DNA from: Bacillus sp. MUM 116
Lineage (GTDB): Bacteria > Bacillota > Bacilli > Bacillales > Cytobacillaceae
Direction of reading: 5' to 3'
Length of the DNA: 64,000 bases
Assembly (NCBI RefSeq): GCF_001866655.1
Contig: NZ_MLYR01000034.1
Location: 1-64,000 of the forward strand
The first letter of the stretch is position 1. The number at the start of each line of letters is the position of its first letter. The position numbers were made by a program, and so were the translations under genes. Shown here one piece after another: positions 33,031 through 41,105 of this stretch. The notes beneath the pieces were generated by a model. That model made no database searches and was not told the DNA's origin. It saw only the letters and a program-made list of their open reading frames with translations.

Positions 33031-33804
33031 GAAATACTGCAAGATTTGTTCGCCTGCAAGAATGCCTGCTCTTGTTGTAATGGAAGCTGTTTTATTCAGA
33101 TTCATCAAAGCAAGTTCTCCGTGAGCCGGGACAATCCTGTTTTGACAGGATGTAAGAAAGTCCCAGTCCAACACCGAATCCCCTGCACCTGCAAGGACCG
33201 GTAATTCCTCACGATTGATGATATAGGTAAGAGCTGCACCTTTGTTAATAGCCTTCGGGATAAAATAAAGCTTCCTGCCCTGCAAGGAAACCTTCCAGCC
33301 ATAGTTGGAAACGATTTCACTTAAATTTTGCTGTTCGGAAAGTGATAGGCTGGTTTCTAATATGTAATAGAAAAATAGATTCTCAGCTGACTTTAGCTGC
33401 CCATTAATATGAAAGCCGCTCCTTTTTATTCCATCCTGTAATTCATCTCTATGAGCCGACTCCCATCTGAATTGGGAGAATATATGCTCTGACCATTCCA
33501 GAAGCGGTTCCCCTTTATACAAAATGGCGGCCCCATTAAATGTAATCGCATAAGGTAAGGTAAGTTCTTTTTCAAAAATCGTAAACCGTTTGTATTGAGC
33601 CGTCGTTCTTGTTGTAACGGGAATAAAAATACAGTGCCGGCAAAGCTCAAAAAGAGTATTATATGCAGTTTCTGTCATATAACCGACTGTGAATCCATCC
33701 TTCTCTTCCACCGGTTTTAATACGGTTCCCAAAGGGACACCAAGTTGTTCAATGGCCCTTTGGGAGTAAACTAATGTACGGTCAAGGTCAGATGCAATGA
33801 TCAT
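32977..33804 (-). CDS. HAD-superfamily phosphatase of the Ter metabolite module
   Basis: The 275-residue Cof/SPP-type HAD hydrolase begins IIASDLDRTLVYS with the two catalytic aspartates. It has motif II VTTRT, a cap domain (about 75-190), and motif III-IV GAGDSVLDWDFL. It should remove a phosphate from a sugar-phosphate or nucleotide-like compound. In Ter clusters such phosphatases are predicted to act last in making a nucleoside-like metabolite. It overlaps the upstream gene by four bases. Substrate unknown. Confidence 0.86.
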   Translation of the reverse strand: MIIASDLDRTLVYSQRAIEQLGVPLGTVLKPVEEKDGFTVGYMTETAYNTLFELCRHCIFIPVTTRTTAQYKRFTIFEKELTLPYAITFNGAAILYKGEPLLEWSEHIFSQFRWESAHRDELQDGIKRSGFHINGQLKSAENLFFYYILETSLSLSEQQNLSEIVSNYGWKVSLQGRKLYFIPKAINKGAALTYIINREELPVLAGAGDSVLDWDFLTSCQNRIVPAHGELALMNLNKTASITTRAGILAGEQILQYFLTILKHSFKNKQVNTSK

Positions 33805-34922
33805 TTTATCACCGCCTTTACTGTTTTAATCAGCCCGCAGCAAGAGTAATTCAGTTTGGGATATACTACCACTTCAACCCCCTTTTCTTTTGCGAGCATT
33901 AGAATGTGCCGGACATATGGGCTCGATGGGTCACGCATTAGAATTTTCCATGGAACTCTTCTTAATAACACCCGAGTTGTTTCACCAACCCCAGGTTTAA
34001 TATAGTGCGTGCTTTCAATCCCAAATTCGACTTGGATTCTTTTTACATCCTGCATCCCTAAAAATTCGGCCGCAATTGTTTCGCGGTTTCTTTCTGCTGC
34101 TTCTTTCACAGCATCAGGTATAATTGCGGGGAATTCCTTTGTGATCATATCAATGTATTCATTCGAGACATCGGAGGGCAGAAGCTCACGGTAAAATTTT
34201 GCTCCGTGGAAATCTTCCTTTCCGATGTAATTTTCATTCAAAACCGTCCTACTAACCAGTCCGGAAACCGTTGAATTCAAGCAGGCGCTGGGGATTAAAA
34301 AGTCCTCTCTCGTTCCGAATAACGTTGTACAATAACCGGGGTCGGCAAGGACTGCAAGCAGGCGATCCACCTTCACACCATATGTTTTTTCGTAGTCCCG
34401 GCAGGCCTTGGCGAGTTCAATGGAAATGGCCCCTTTTCCAGTCCAACCGTCCACGAATTGAATTTTCCCCTCTGGATGATTTTCCAGAATATAATGAAGG
34501 GCATTTTCGTCAATCCCTCGGTCGCGGATAATCGAAATACTATAATGTGGCAGGGAGACAGCATAGCGTTGCTTAAGATAACGTTTAATTAAAATCCCTA
34601 CAGGGGTTCCTGCCCTGGCTAGTGAACAGAGGACGGTGCTTGCCCCTTTTAACTGATAGATTTGTTCTGCAACAATCCCAATACACAAGGCAACCATTCG
34701 TTTATAGTCATGAAGGGTTTGCCAGAATAAGTCCACATAAGCTTTTGAAGGCTGGTACTCTATTGGGAGCGACTCACTATAATGCTGACCTGACTGTACC
34801 CGGTACTCACGATTGGCGGTCGAATCCTCAAGTTGGTAACCGCTCAGATCCTTGAGGAGAAATACAACATCGTCTTCCCGATAAGAACCAATTTTGAAAG
34901 GACTCTGAATAATTTTATTCAT
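33801..34922 (-). CDS. StiP/PRTase-like protein of the Ter metabolite module
   Basis: The protein of about 373 residues belongs to the StiP family (once named cysteine protease StiP, later viewed as PRTase-like) found in Ter clusters. Segments include TVLCSLARAGTPVGILIKRY near 100, HYSISIIRDRGIDENAL, and GKIQFVDGWTGKGAISIEL, which resembles a phosphoribosyltransferase PRPP loop. The C-terminal region (VRHILMLAKEKGVEVVVYPK) adds a small domain. GAGGTG is spaced for ATG 34922; the GTG at 34931 is too close. It starts one base after the PRTase-TRSP stop. Enzyme activity inferred. Confidence 0.84.
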   Translation of the reverse strand: MNKIIQSPFKIGSYREDDVVFLLKDLSGYQLEDSTANREYRVQSGQHYSESLPIEYQPSKAYVDLFWQTLHDYKRMVALCIGIVAEQIYQLKGASTVLCSLARAGTPVGILIKRYLKQRYAVSLPHYSISIIRDRGIDENALHYILENHPEGKIQFVDGWTGKGAISIELAKACRDYEKTYGVKVDRLLAVLADPGYCTTLFGTREDFLIPSACLNSTVSGLVSRTVLNENYIGKEDFHGAKFYRELLPSDVSNEYIDMITKEFPAIIPDAVKEAAERNRETIAAEFLGMQDVKRIQVEFGIESTHYIKPGVGETTRVLLRRVPWKILMRDPSSPYVRHILMLAKEKGVEVVVYPKLNYSCCGLIKTVKAVIK

Positions 34923-34923
34923 A

Positions 34924-36273
34924 TCATTCACCTCTATTTCCAGAAAAAAATACGAACTTGATAGATTTAAACTGTAATTTTTGAAGTTCAGTTACCATCG
35001 GCTTAAGATGAAGGGGATCTACCTCTCTTTCAAAAAAGACAAAAACTTCATCATATTCACAAGGAGGAATATTATAGACAAACTGGGTGATTTCCGGGTC
35101 TTCCGGTGACGGGAAGGTCACACCGAATCTTGCCCCATACCCCTCCTCGTTTTCTACATGTATCGGACTTCTTGTTGTAGATTGATAGGAAACATCTGGA
35201 CCCATTTCTGCAGCAAACTTCATCGGGATGTACATAAATTCCCCTGTACCGAGGCATAAAGTTTTCAAACCCGTTCTTTGTTCGCGCAAAAATGCTGCTG
35301 CGATTGAAATTCGCTGGTGATTGGACTGATTTTGCTGACTAGAGAGTCCAAAACGGCCTGTTTCCCAAATGAATTCCGCCCTATTTCGCTCCGTCCATTG
35401 CTTCGAGCTTGTAAAAAATCGCGCTAATTGAATGAATTCAATTGAGGATGAGAAATGGCTATCCCATTCAATTTCCTTATTTTTTTCTTCAATCTCCCTA
35501 AGCTTCTTCACTTGGACCCTTCCCGCTAGCAACGAAATCGTTTGGATTGTAATTCCTAGTTCCTTTTCCAGTTGGATGAATTTCAACTTATGCTCATCGG
35601 AGCGCCAATCTAATATTGAAACAACGGTATAAATTTTTCTCGGACACTGAGATTGAATGGATTGAATGATATTGAGAGCAGTCTTTCCTGTCGTCATTTC
35701 ATCATCGACAAGGATAATTTCCCGTTCATTCTGAATGATTTCTTTAGGAATATAACAGCGATGTGAAGTGGCATGGGAATGCTCTTCTTCAAATGTTAGT
35801 TCAGGCTCCCGGCAGGTCAGTGCTTCTCTTGTCGTATGGAAAAAATCTGCTGATTGAAAATTGTCAAAAAAAGCATGCCCCAGTGCTGTGGCGGTTTCCG
35901 CAAATCCAATGACGACAGGATTGATTGCCGCTGGTAAAAAGACCCCGCCTGAAAATCGTTCATTTCGAAAAAATGAAACTAATAAATCCGAGGTTTCCGA
36001 ACATTTTATTCCTTTTCCTGATTCCAAGTATTGGGCAGCTAGTAATGCAGCTGACAGAAGCCCTTTATTTGCATCAATTGGCAAATGCTTCCCGATGACT
36101 TTACTAACAAATAAAAAGGAACGTTTTTTATTAATTCTTGCCGCCATTGTGAAAAGCTTCTCAACCGGCAGCCCGTAAGGATTTTCAGCCACTTCCACTT
36201 GAACCTCAATGGAATCCAAAATATTAAACGTAAACTTCTTTTTTAATAATGTCGATGTTTGTAACTTCTGCAT
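34924..36273 (-). CDS. Phosphoribosyltransferase with TRSP domain (Ter module)
   Basis: The 449-residue protein combines a type I phosphoribosyltransferase domain, with the PRPP-binding loop EIILVDDEMTTGKTALNII near residues 186-204, and a C-terminal TRSP domain named for the motif seen here as STTRSP. This pairing is found in Ter gene clusters, where it is predicted to attach ribose-phosphate to a base-like compound. ATG 36273 follows GGGGTG and lies inside the 3' end of the CitE-like gene; the 50-base overlap shows tight coupling. Confidence 0.86.
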   Translation of the reverse strand: MQKLQTSTLLKKKFTFNILDSIEVQVEVAENPYGLPVEKLFTMAARINKKRSFLFVSKVIGKHLPIDANKGLLSAALLAAQYLESGKGIKCSETSDLLVSFFRNERFSGGVFLPAAINPVVIGFAETATALGHAFFDNFQSADFFHTTREALTCREPELTFEEEHSHATSHRCYIPKEIIQNEREIILVDDEMTTGKTALNIIQSIQSQCPRKIYTVVSILDWRSDEHKLKFIQLEKELGITIQTISLLAGRVQVKKLREIEEKNKEIEWDSHFSSSIEFIQLARFFTSSKQWTERNRAEFIWETGRFGLSSQQNQSNHQRISIAAAFLREQRTGLKTLCLGTGEFMYIPMKFAAEMGPDVSYQSTTRSPIHVENEEGYGARFGVTFPSPEDPEITQFVYNIPPCEYDEVFVFFEREVDPLHLKPMVTELQKLQFKSIKFVFFSGNRGE

Positions 36274-37411
36274 GTAACACCCCGTAAAGCTGTGATTTTA
36301 AAAGAATCTTTTTTGCCCAAACATAATGGGGCTTAATTTCATTCATTTTATTCGAAAAGCCACTCCGGACTACGCCAACATGTCCGCCGGCTGCTTCCAC
36401 AATCGTACTGGCATCCATATATTCCTCAAATGAAACAGCATTCAGCGCTTGAACGGTTTTTATATGGGATGGGTGGATGACCGTTTTTCCAGTCAAACCA
36501 TTTGCAATGTCCATGAGGACCTCGCGAATTAATCCATCCAAATTTTGATCAATTAATTCGGCCCGCAATTTCAGCCCTTCGTCCCCATACCTTTCACGGA
36601 AAGGTGTCTGTCTGAGCTGAGGCTTTAACATTCTTTCTTTTGTGGAAAAATACTCCCAAACGGGTCCTGAAACAATATAGGGGTCGTCCCCTCTTTGAAA
36701 GACATTAACAATATCACCGATACAATCTCTTAAAATGGCAATATCATAAACCGTTGTATCAGCACTCCTTCGTATGCCATAAAGACCGCTAAAATCGGTG
36801 GCACCAATTCTTACATTCAAAATCAACTCACGATCATGATCAAGAAGATTTTTTATTTTTAGCAGTTCATCCATTCTTGTCTCTTTTTGTATAACTTTTG
36901 CGGACTCAAGGATTGGCATCGCATAAAAGGGATGGTGATCACTATGTATTTCCCTGACTTCTCTTAAAAGCTTATCCCCACTTTCAGTTGAAAACTTTGG
37001 CAGCACCACACCCGTTAACAGTTTTAACGCATCTCCTAATTGTTCTTTCAGCCGTTGAAGCTGCAAGCGGTCGCGAATACGGATAAACATTAATGGTAAA
37101 TCTTCAAAACTCAAAAATTGCTTATTTACTTCTTTAAATAATTTTGAAAGCTCTTCAACAAGCTTGTCTTCCGCTCTAGCTACTTCAAAGTCCCCGACTG
37201 CGTCCTCCAAATCGATCACAAGGGATGTTAATCCTTCATGTTTTTTTGATAAGATTTCCTGATGGATATTCCTGCGGGTTGCCGGCATATAAAGAGTGGC
37301 GCCAAGGCCATAGGATAAAAGCTCACGATTTATAAACTTATTAAATTTTTGCGGTTTCTGAAAGAATAGATGCTCCAGCTCTTCATCATAAAAATAGGAG
37401 AAAAATTTCAT
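36224..37411 (-). CDS. HpcH/HpaI (CitE-like) C-C bond lyase of the Ter module
   Basis: The 395-residue protein is a TIM-barrel member of the HpcH/HpaI/CitE family, in the branch tied to Ter clusters. LYMPATRRN, SLVIDLEDAVGD with the acidic metal ligands, VVLPKF, and AMPILESAKV with the metal-binding Glu are visible. It probably splits or forms a carbon-carbon bond in a small acid that enters the predicted metabolite. It is long for the family (CitE has about 290 residues) through extra N- and C-terminal segments. It follows terC by 78 bases and overlaps the PRTase gene. Confidence 0.85.
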   Translation of the reverse strand: MKFFSYFYDEELEHLFFQKPQKFNKFINRELLSYGLGATLYMPATRRNIHQEILSKKHEGLTSLVIDLEDAVGDFEVARAEDKLVEELSKLFKEVNKQFLSFEDLPLMFIRIRDRLQLQRLKEQLGDALKLLTGVVLPKFSTESGDKLLREVREIHSDHHPFYAMPILESAKVIQKETRMDELLKIKNLLDHDRELILNVRIGATDFSGLYGIRRSADTTVYDIAILRDCIGDIVNVFQRGDDPYIVSGPVWEYFSTKERMLKPQLRQTPFRERYGDEGLKLRAELIDQNLDGLIREVLMDIANGLTGKTVIHPSHIKTVQALNAVSFEEYMDASTIVEAAGGHVGVVRSGFSNKMNEIKPHYVWAKKILLKSQLYGVLHAEVTNIDIIKKEVYV

Positions 37412-37488
37412 ATTTTGCTAACTCCTCAGATAAAAATAAGGGACCGGACTTTCGCCAGCTCCCCCTTTAAAATAAATATATATGCTGA

Positions 37489-38265
37489 TTAACCATTTTC
37501 CTTGCTAACTTCTTTTTTCTTGTTGATGAAATGGACGATAAAAGTAGCACCAAACGTAAAGAGTAAGATAATAAAGAAATAAAGTGGTTCCAATTCATAA
37601 TGGAAAAGGACACCTGCGAACATCTTAATAGAAATAATTAAAATCAAAATATAGGCCGTTGTTTCAAGCTCAGGTATTTTGTCAATAAGGGCAAGGAAGA
37701 CACCGGCAACCCCACGCATCATTAATACGCCGAGCATTCCGCCTACTAGTAATACCCAAACTTCGTTACTTACCCCAAATGCAGCTAGAACGCTGTCTAC
37801 AGAAAAAGCAATATCCATTAATTCTACTGAAGCGACCGTTCCCCAAAAGGTTCCAAACATCCGGATTAATAAACCTTTTTGATTGATCCCCTCTGCTTCC
37901 TCTTCACCATCGTCGCTGCCTTTATGTTTATCAATAAAGTACTTAATCGCAAGCCAAGCAAGATACGCTGCACCCAGTGCTTTTACCCACCAAAGCTTGA
38001 TAAGGTAAACTCCTAGCCCAATCGCAACGAAACGGAAAGCATAGGCACCTAATAACCCATAGAAAAGAGCCTTTTTACGTTTTTCCGAGGGCAGATGTTT
38101 TACCATGACCGCTAACACCAGGGCATTATCTGCAGACAGCAATCCCTCAAGAATGATCAAAGTACCAATTAATCCCCAGCTTACCGGATCCGTTAAGACC
38201 TTCACCCACATATCCCATTCAAAAAACTGAGCATAGGTGTGCAATATTCCCTGTAAAACCGACAT
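37489..38265 (-). CDS. terC: TerC family integral membrane protein (YceF-like)
   Basis: The 258-residue TerC protein has about seven membrane helices. It carries the paired acidic motifs in ILEGLLSADNALVLAVMVKH and ELMDIAFSVDSVLAAFGVS, which line a metal-binding site. TerC proteins export manganese, helping metalate secreted proteins, and support tellurite resistance. Length equals B. subtilis YceF. No yybP-ykoY-type riboswitch fits the 80 bases upstream; instead a hairpin separates it from terD. Confidence 0.94.
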   Translation of the reverse strand: MSVLQGILHTYAQFFEWDMWVKVLTDPVSWGLIGTLIILEGLLSADNALVLAVMVKHLPSEKRKKALFYGLLGAYAFRFVAIGLGVYLIKLWWVKALGAAYLAWLAIKYFIDKHKGSDDGEEEAEGINQKGLLIRMFGTFWGTVASVELMDIAFSVDSVLAAFGVSNEVWVLLVGGMLGVLMMRGVAGVFLALIDKIPELETTAYILILIISIKMFAGVLFHYELEPLYFFIILLFTFGATFIVHFINKKKEVSKENG

Positions 38266-38307
38266 TAAAAAAATTCCTCCCAGATGTTCTTGTATTTTCC
38301 CTAGAAA

Positions 38308-38331
38308 AGACCCGGCATATTAGGCGGGTCT
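38308..38331 (-). terminator. Operon-internal hairpin between terD and terC
   Basis: AGACCCG and CGGGTCT pair around ten bases, followed on the minus strand by TTTTC. It lies 15 bases after the terD stop, probably lowering read-through into the metabolite genes. Confidence 0.68.
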
Positions 38332-38345
38332 CTAAGTTTTAATTA

Positions 38346-38927
38346 TCAGCCAACCTGTAGTCCAAAATCAGTAGCTAACGCTGCTAGTCCACCTTGGTAT
38401 CCGCTTCCGATTGCACTAAATTTCCATTCGTTATTATGGCGGTATAATTCACCTACAACCAATGCAGTTTCAATGGAGAAGTCCTCTCCAAGGTCATAGC
38501 GGATTAATTCTTCGCCTGTTGCTTCGTTAATAATACGCGCATAAGCATTTGATACCTGCCCAAAATTTTGATTTCTAACGTCGGCTTCATGAATGGTAAT
38601 CGTGAAGGCGATCCGGTGAATAGAGGCAGGTACTGCTGTAAGGTTGATTTTTACTTGTTCGTCATCCCCATCACCCGCACCGGTGCGGTTATCTCCAGTA
38701 TGTACAACAGAACCATTTGCGCCTTGAGGGTTATTATAAAACACAAAGTCTGAATCAGTTGTAACCTTACCGTTTTCTCCTAAAAGAAAAACTGATGCAT
38801 CTAAATCAAAATCATGACCGCCATCATATTTATTCGTATCCCAGCCTAAACCAACAACAACATTTGTTAATCCTGGATTTGTTTTTGTTAAGTCTACTTT
38901 TTGCCCTTTTGATAAACTAATTGCCAT
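38346..38927 (-). CDS. terD: TerD family stress protein (first gene of the Ter cluster)
   Basis: The 193-residue TerD starts [19 protein letters not shown] and has both acidic calcium sites, [14 protein letters not shown] and [17 protein letters not shown], with the conserved [16 protein letters not shown] and [12 protein letters not shown]. TerD proteins bind calcium in the cytosol and are thought to organise a membrane stress complex with TerC. ATG 38927 has GGAGGAATG upstream. A sigma-W-type promoter precedes it. A hairpin after the gene should make it the most abundant product. Confidence 0.95.
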   Translation of the reverse strand: MAISLSKGQKVDLTKTNPGLTNVVVGLGWDTNKYDGGHDFDLDASVFLLGENGKVTTDSDFVFYNNPQGANGSVVHTGDNRTGAGDGDDEQVKINLTAVPASIHRIAFTITIHEADVRNQNFGQVSNAYARIINEATGEELIRYDLGEDFSIETALVVGELYRHNNEWKFSAIGSGYQGGLAALATDFGLQVG

Positions 38928-38961
38928 TTTTCATTCCTCCATTTTTGGGTTATAGTCTTTT

Positions 38962-38987
38962 TACGAGTTTTTCTTAAAAAGGTTTCA
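38962..38987 (-). promoter_or_regulatory. Sigma-W-type extracytoplasmic-stress promoter of the Ter cluster
   Basis: On the minus strand TGAAAC is followed after 16 bases by CGTA, the sigma-W pattern (TGAAAC-N16-CGTA). It ends 35 bases upstream of terD. The B. subtilis yceCDEFGH genes are known to be induced by extracytoplasmic sigma factors including sigma-W. Confidence 0.8.
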
Positions 38988-39032
38988 ATTATTATAATAA
39001 AATTTTTTACCTAGCCTCTGCAAATATTTCCA

Positions 39033-39614
39033 TCAACTCATCCATTTAGGCGGTGTGTTTTTTGCCCAATAGATTGAACCAAGGCTATAGTGGTTTTGAT
39101 AATTGTCATGATAGGTGTGATAATGAAAATTAAACCAGTATCCCTGTTGCGGAGGTTGATCCCTTCTTACATGAAACCTTAGGATGTCTTTATTTGTTTC
39201 ACTGTTCTTGATATGAAAAATTTTTTCCGAAAGACCCCCACTTGGCTGTTCGGTGATGGTAAGATTTCTTAAATCCTCCTCGGGAAATTGGGCAGCGGTT
39301 TCAGTAATGGCTGCTTCAATATTAGGTAAAATAATCGAACGGAATTCCTGAGCGATTACCGGTTTTATTTTGCTGCCAAATTTTTGATAAGATTGTTCTT
39401 CCGCTTGTTTTAGGAGATCTTCCATAAATCGCTCCCGATTAAACTCCGATTCTTCTGCAATTTTAGGTGTTTGGGCAAAACTGCCCGATGGTGCTGTGGC
39501 TTGGTCAGAAGGTTTCCCAGCATTAATATTGTTCATTAATTGGGATGGTGAGACAAGACCAAAGGTCAAAATCGAAACCATCACCATGAAAGATTTACGG
39601 ACCCATTTTTTCAT
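39033..39614 (-). CDS. ypjP: YpjP family protein
   Basis: The 193-residue protein has an N-terminal secretion signal or anchor (about 8-24) and a conserved C-terminal domain. The run ILRFHVRRDQPPQQGYWFNF, then HYHTYHDNYQNHYSLGSIYW and a final PPKWMS, are diagnostic for YpjP. It acts outside the membrane; function unknown. In B. subtilis ypjP sits by thyB-dfrA; here the Ter cluster separates them. Confidence 0.92.
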   Translation of the reverse strand: MKKWVRKSFMVMVSILTFGLVSPSQLMNNINAGKPSDQATAPSGSFAQTPKIAEESEFNRERFMEDLLKQAEEQSYQKFGSKIKPVIAQEFRSIILPNIEAAITETAAQFPEEDLRNLTITEQPSGGLSEKIFHIKNSETNKDILRFHVRRDQPPQQGYWFNFHYHTYHDNYQNHYSLGSIYWAKNTPPKWMS

Positions 39615-39682
39615 ATTAAACTCTCCTTTTTAAATGGAAGAGTGCAAAAATCCATTTTATTCTTACAAACTATTATACTTCT

Positions 39683-39738
39683 TTTTTATGGAAATTGAAA
39701 AAAATCGAGTTATATATTTTTTTCAATTTCCATAAAAA
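39683..39738. repeat. Perfect 23-bp inverted repeat between ypiP and ypjP
   Basis: The 23-base arm that starts TTTTTATGGAAATTG (39683-39705) and its complement (39716-39738) enclose a ten-base spacer. It is AT-rich and directly adjoins the ypiP terminator hairpin. It may form a second terminator or a protein-binding palindrome upstream of ypjP; its right arm ends where the next stem begins. Confidence 0.55.
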
Positions 39739-39774
39739 ATAACAGCTGAAAACCGTCGGCTTTCAGCTGTTATT
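39738..39774 (-). terminator. Terminator of ypiP
   Basis: AATAACAGCTGAAA pairs with TTTCAGCTGTTATT; it overlaps the ypiP stop and is followed on the minus strand by TTTTTTATGG. Confidence 0.85.
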
Positions 39775-40543
39775 TTTCAAGAATCCCAAAATGAAATTTG
39801 GCTGTTTTCCTACGGAATATGTTGAATCCGTATTGTTCGAAACGCTGGCTTCTAAAATGATCTTTTAAGATGACCCTTTTCTTGCAAACCCTCAGTGCCT
39901 GGTGTACCGTTTCTTCATTCAAATCGTAATGTAGCGCAAAATGTCCTAACGATTTGATTCCATCTGATTCAAGAATGCTTTCTTCGAACATCGGGTCGAA
40001 ATAGACGCAGTCAAACGAGGCTGACGGCTGGCTTTTTAAAAAATCGAGAGAAAATGTGTTCATCACCCTAACTCGTTTCATGGCTGCTTCGATTTCCTCA
40101 TGTCCGGGATCCCACAATTGGAGCCCTTCCTTTACGAGATAAGCAAGGTATTTCTGTCCTTCTATCCCCGTTACAGCCCCTTCGTTTCCAACGACAAAGC
40201 CTGCGACAATGGCATCGGATGCAAGTCCAAGAGTACAATCGAGCAAAGACATTCCCCTTGATAGTCCTGATGCTTCAATAAGTGGATCATGTTCGCCTTT
40301 TAATAGTCTTTTAATCCGAAACATCGCGGAGTTTGGATGAAAGAAAAACGGCTCTTGATGCTCCTGGTTGTAAAGTTCCAACCGCTCTTTCCCAACTACC
40401 AGACAGCTAGAGTCTGCCTCTTTTTGAACTTTGCTAATTGATTTCTTTTTTCTTGGAAAGTACGGGATTTCAAGGATTTCTGCCAGATCTTTTGCTTTCT
40501 CTATCATTTCTTCGTTCGTTCGTCCTGCTGTCGTAACAAACAT
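39770..40543 (-). CDS. ypiP: Class I SAM-dependent methyltransferase, YpiP-like
   Basis: The 257-residue protein is a Rossmann-fold methyltransferase related to RsmJ-type rRNA methyltransferases: SLLDCTLGLASDAIVAGFVV is the SAM-binding loop (D-x-T-x-G), and CVYFDPMFEES is the D-P-P/M-type catalytic motif IV. The N-terminal 70 residues form a separate lead domain. YpiP next to the bacilliredoxin gene matches the B. subtilis order. Target nucleic acid unknown. Confidence 0.87.
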   Translation of the reverse strand: MFVTTAGRTNEEMIEKAKDLAEILEIPYFPRKKKSISKVQKEADSSCLVVGKERLELYNQEHQEPFFFHPNSAMFRIKRLLKGEHDPLIEASGLSRGMSLLDCTLGLASDAIVAGFVVGNEGAVTGIEGQKYLAYLVKEGLQLWDPGHEEIEAAMKRVRVMNTFSLDFLKSQPSASFDCVYFDPMFEESILESDGIKSLGHFALHYDLNEETVHQALRVCKKRVILKDHFRSQRFEQYGFNIFRRKTAKFHFGILEK

Positions 40544-40606
40544 GTTATCCCTCTTTAATGTTTATAAGCTTCTATAAAGAAGAAAAAGGACGTCATTCTG
40601 ACATCC

Positions 40607-41044
40607 TTATTTGCAATGGTTTTCAAACGCATTTATTAAGTTTTGCATGACTTCTTCCATTGCATGGCCTTCGATATCGTGGCGTGGAATAAAATGGACT
40701 ACCTCTTTATCCTTTAATAAGACAAAAGATGGGGAAGAAGGTTCATAACCTGCAAAGTATTCGCGCATTTTTGCGGTTGCTTCTTTATCTTGTCCGGCAA
40801 AAACCGTCACAAGGTGATCCGGTTTTTTCTCGTTGTTCAAAACCGCTTGGGTAACAGCTGGACGAGCTAATCCACCAGCACAGCCACAAACTGAATTCAC
40901 TGCGACTAAGGTAGTCCCCTTAACATTTTCAATAAACTTTTCAACCTCTTCAGCTGTAGTCAGCTCTTCAAAACCAGTTCTGGTTAATTCTTGGCGCATT
41001 GGTACAACCATTTGTTTCATAAATTCTTCATACGCATTTGACAT
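40607..41044 (-). CDS. brxA: Bacilliredoxin BrxA/YphP
   Basis: The 145-residue thioredoxin-fold protein has the active site CGC in AVNSVCGCAGGLARP, the mark of bacilliredoxins, which remove bacillithiol from mixed disulfides on proteins after oxidative stress. GGAGGG sets ATG 41044; upstream residues in the frame are not used. Single gene with its own promoter region. Length agrees with YphP (144 residues). Confidence 0.95.
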   Translation of the reverse strand: MSNAYEEFMKQMVVPMRQELTRTGFEELTTAEEVEKFIENVKGTTLVAVNSVCGCAGGLARPAVTQAVLNNEKKPDHLVTVFAGQDKEATAKMREYFAGYEPSSPSFVLLKDKEVVHFIPRHDIEGHAMEEVMQNLINAFENHCK

Positions 41045-41105
41045 AAATATTCCCTCCTGTTTCAGTGTTAGCATACTATAAGAAATCGCTAAATTGCAAT
41101 CAAGA

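Noticed and set aside
37412..37488. GC-rich imperfect hairpin between the CitE-like gene and terC
   Set aside because: The stem pairs poorly and has interruptions; not listed as a terminator.
38266..38345. Manganese (yybP-ykoY) riboswitch before terC
   Set aside because: Only 80 bases, taken up by a simple hairpin; no riboswitch-like conserved loops.
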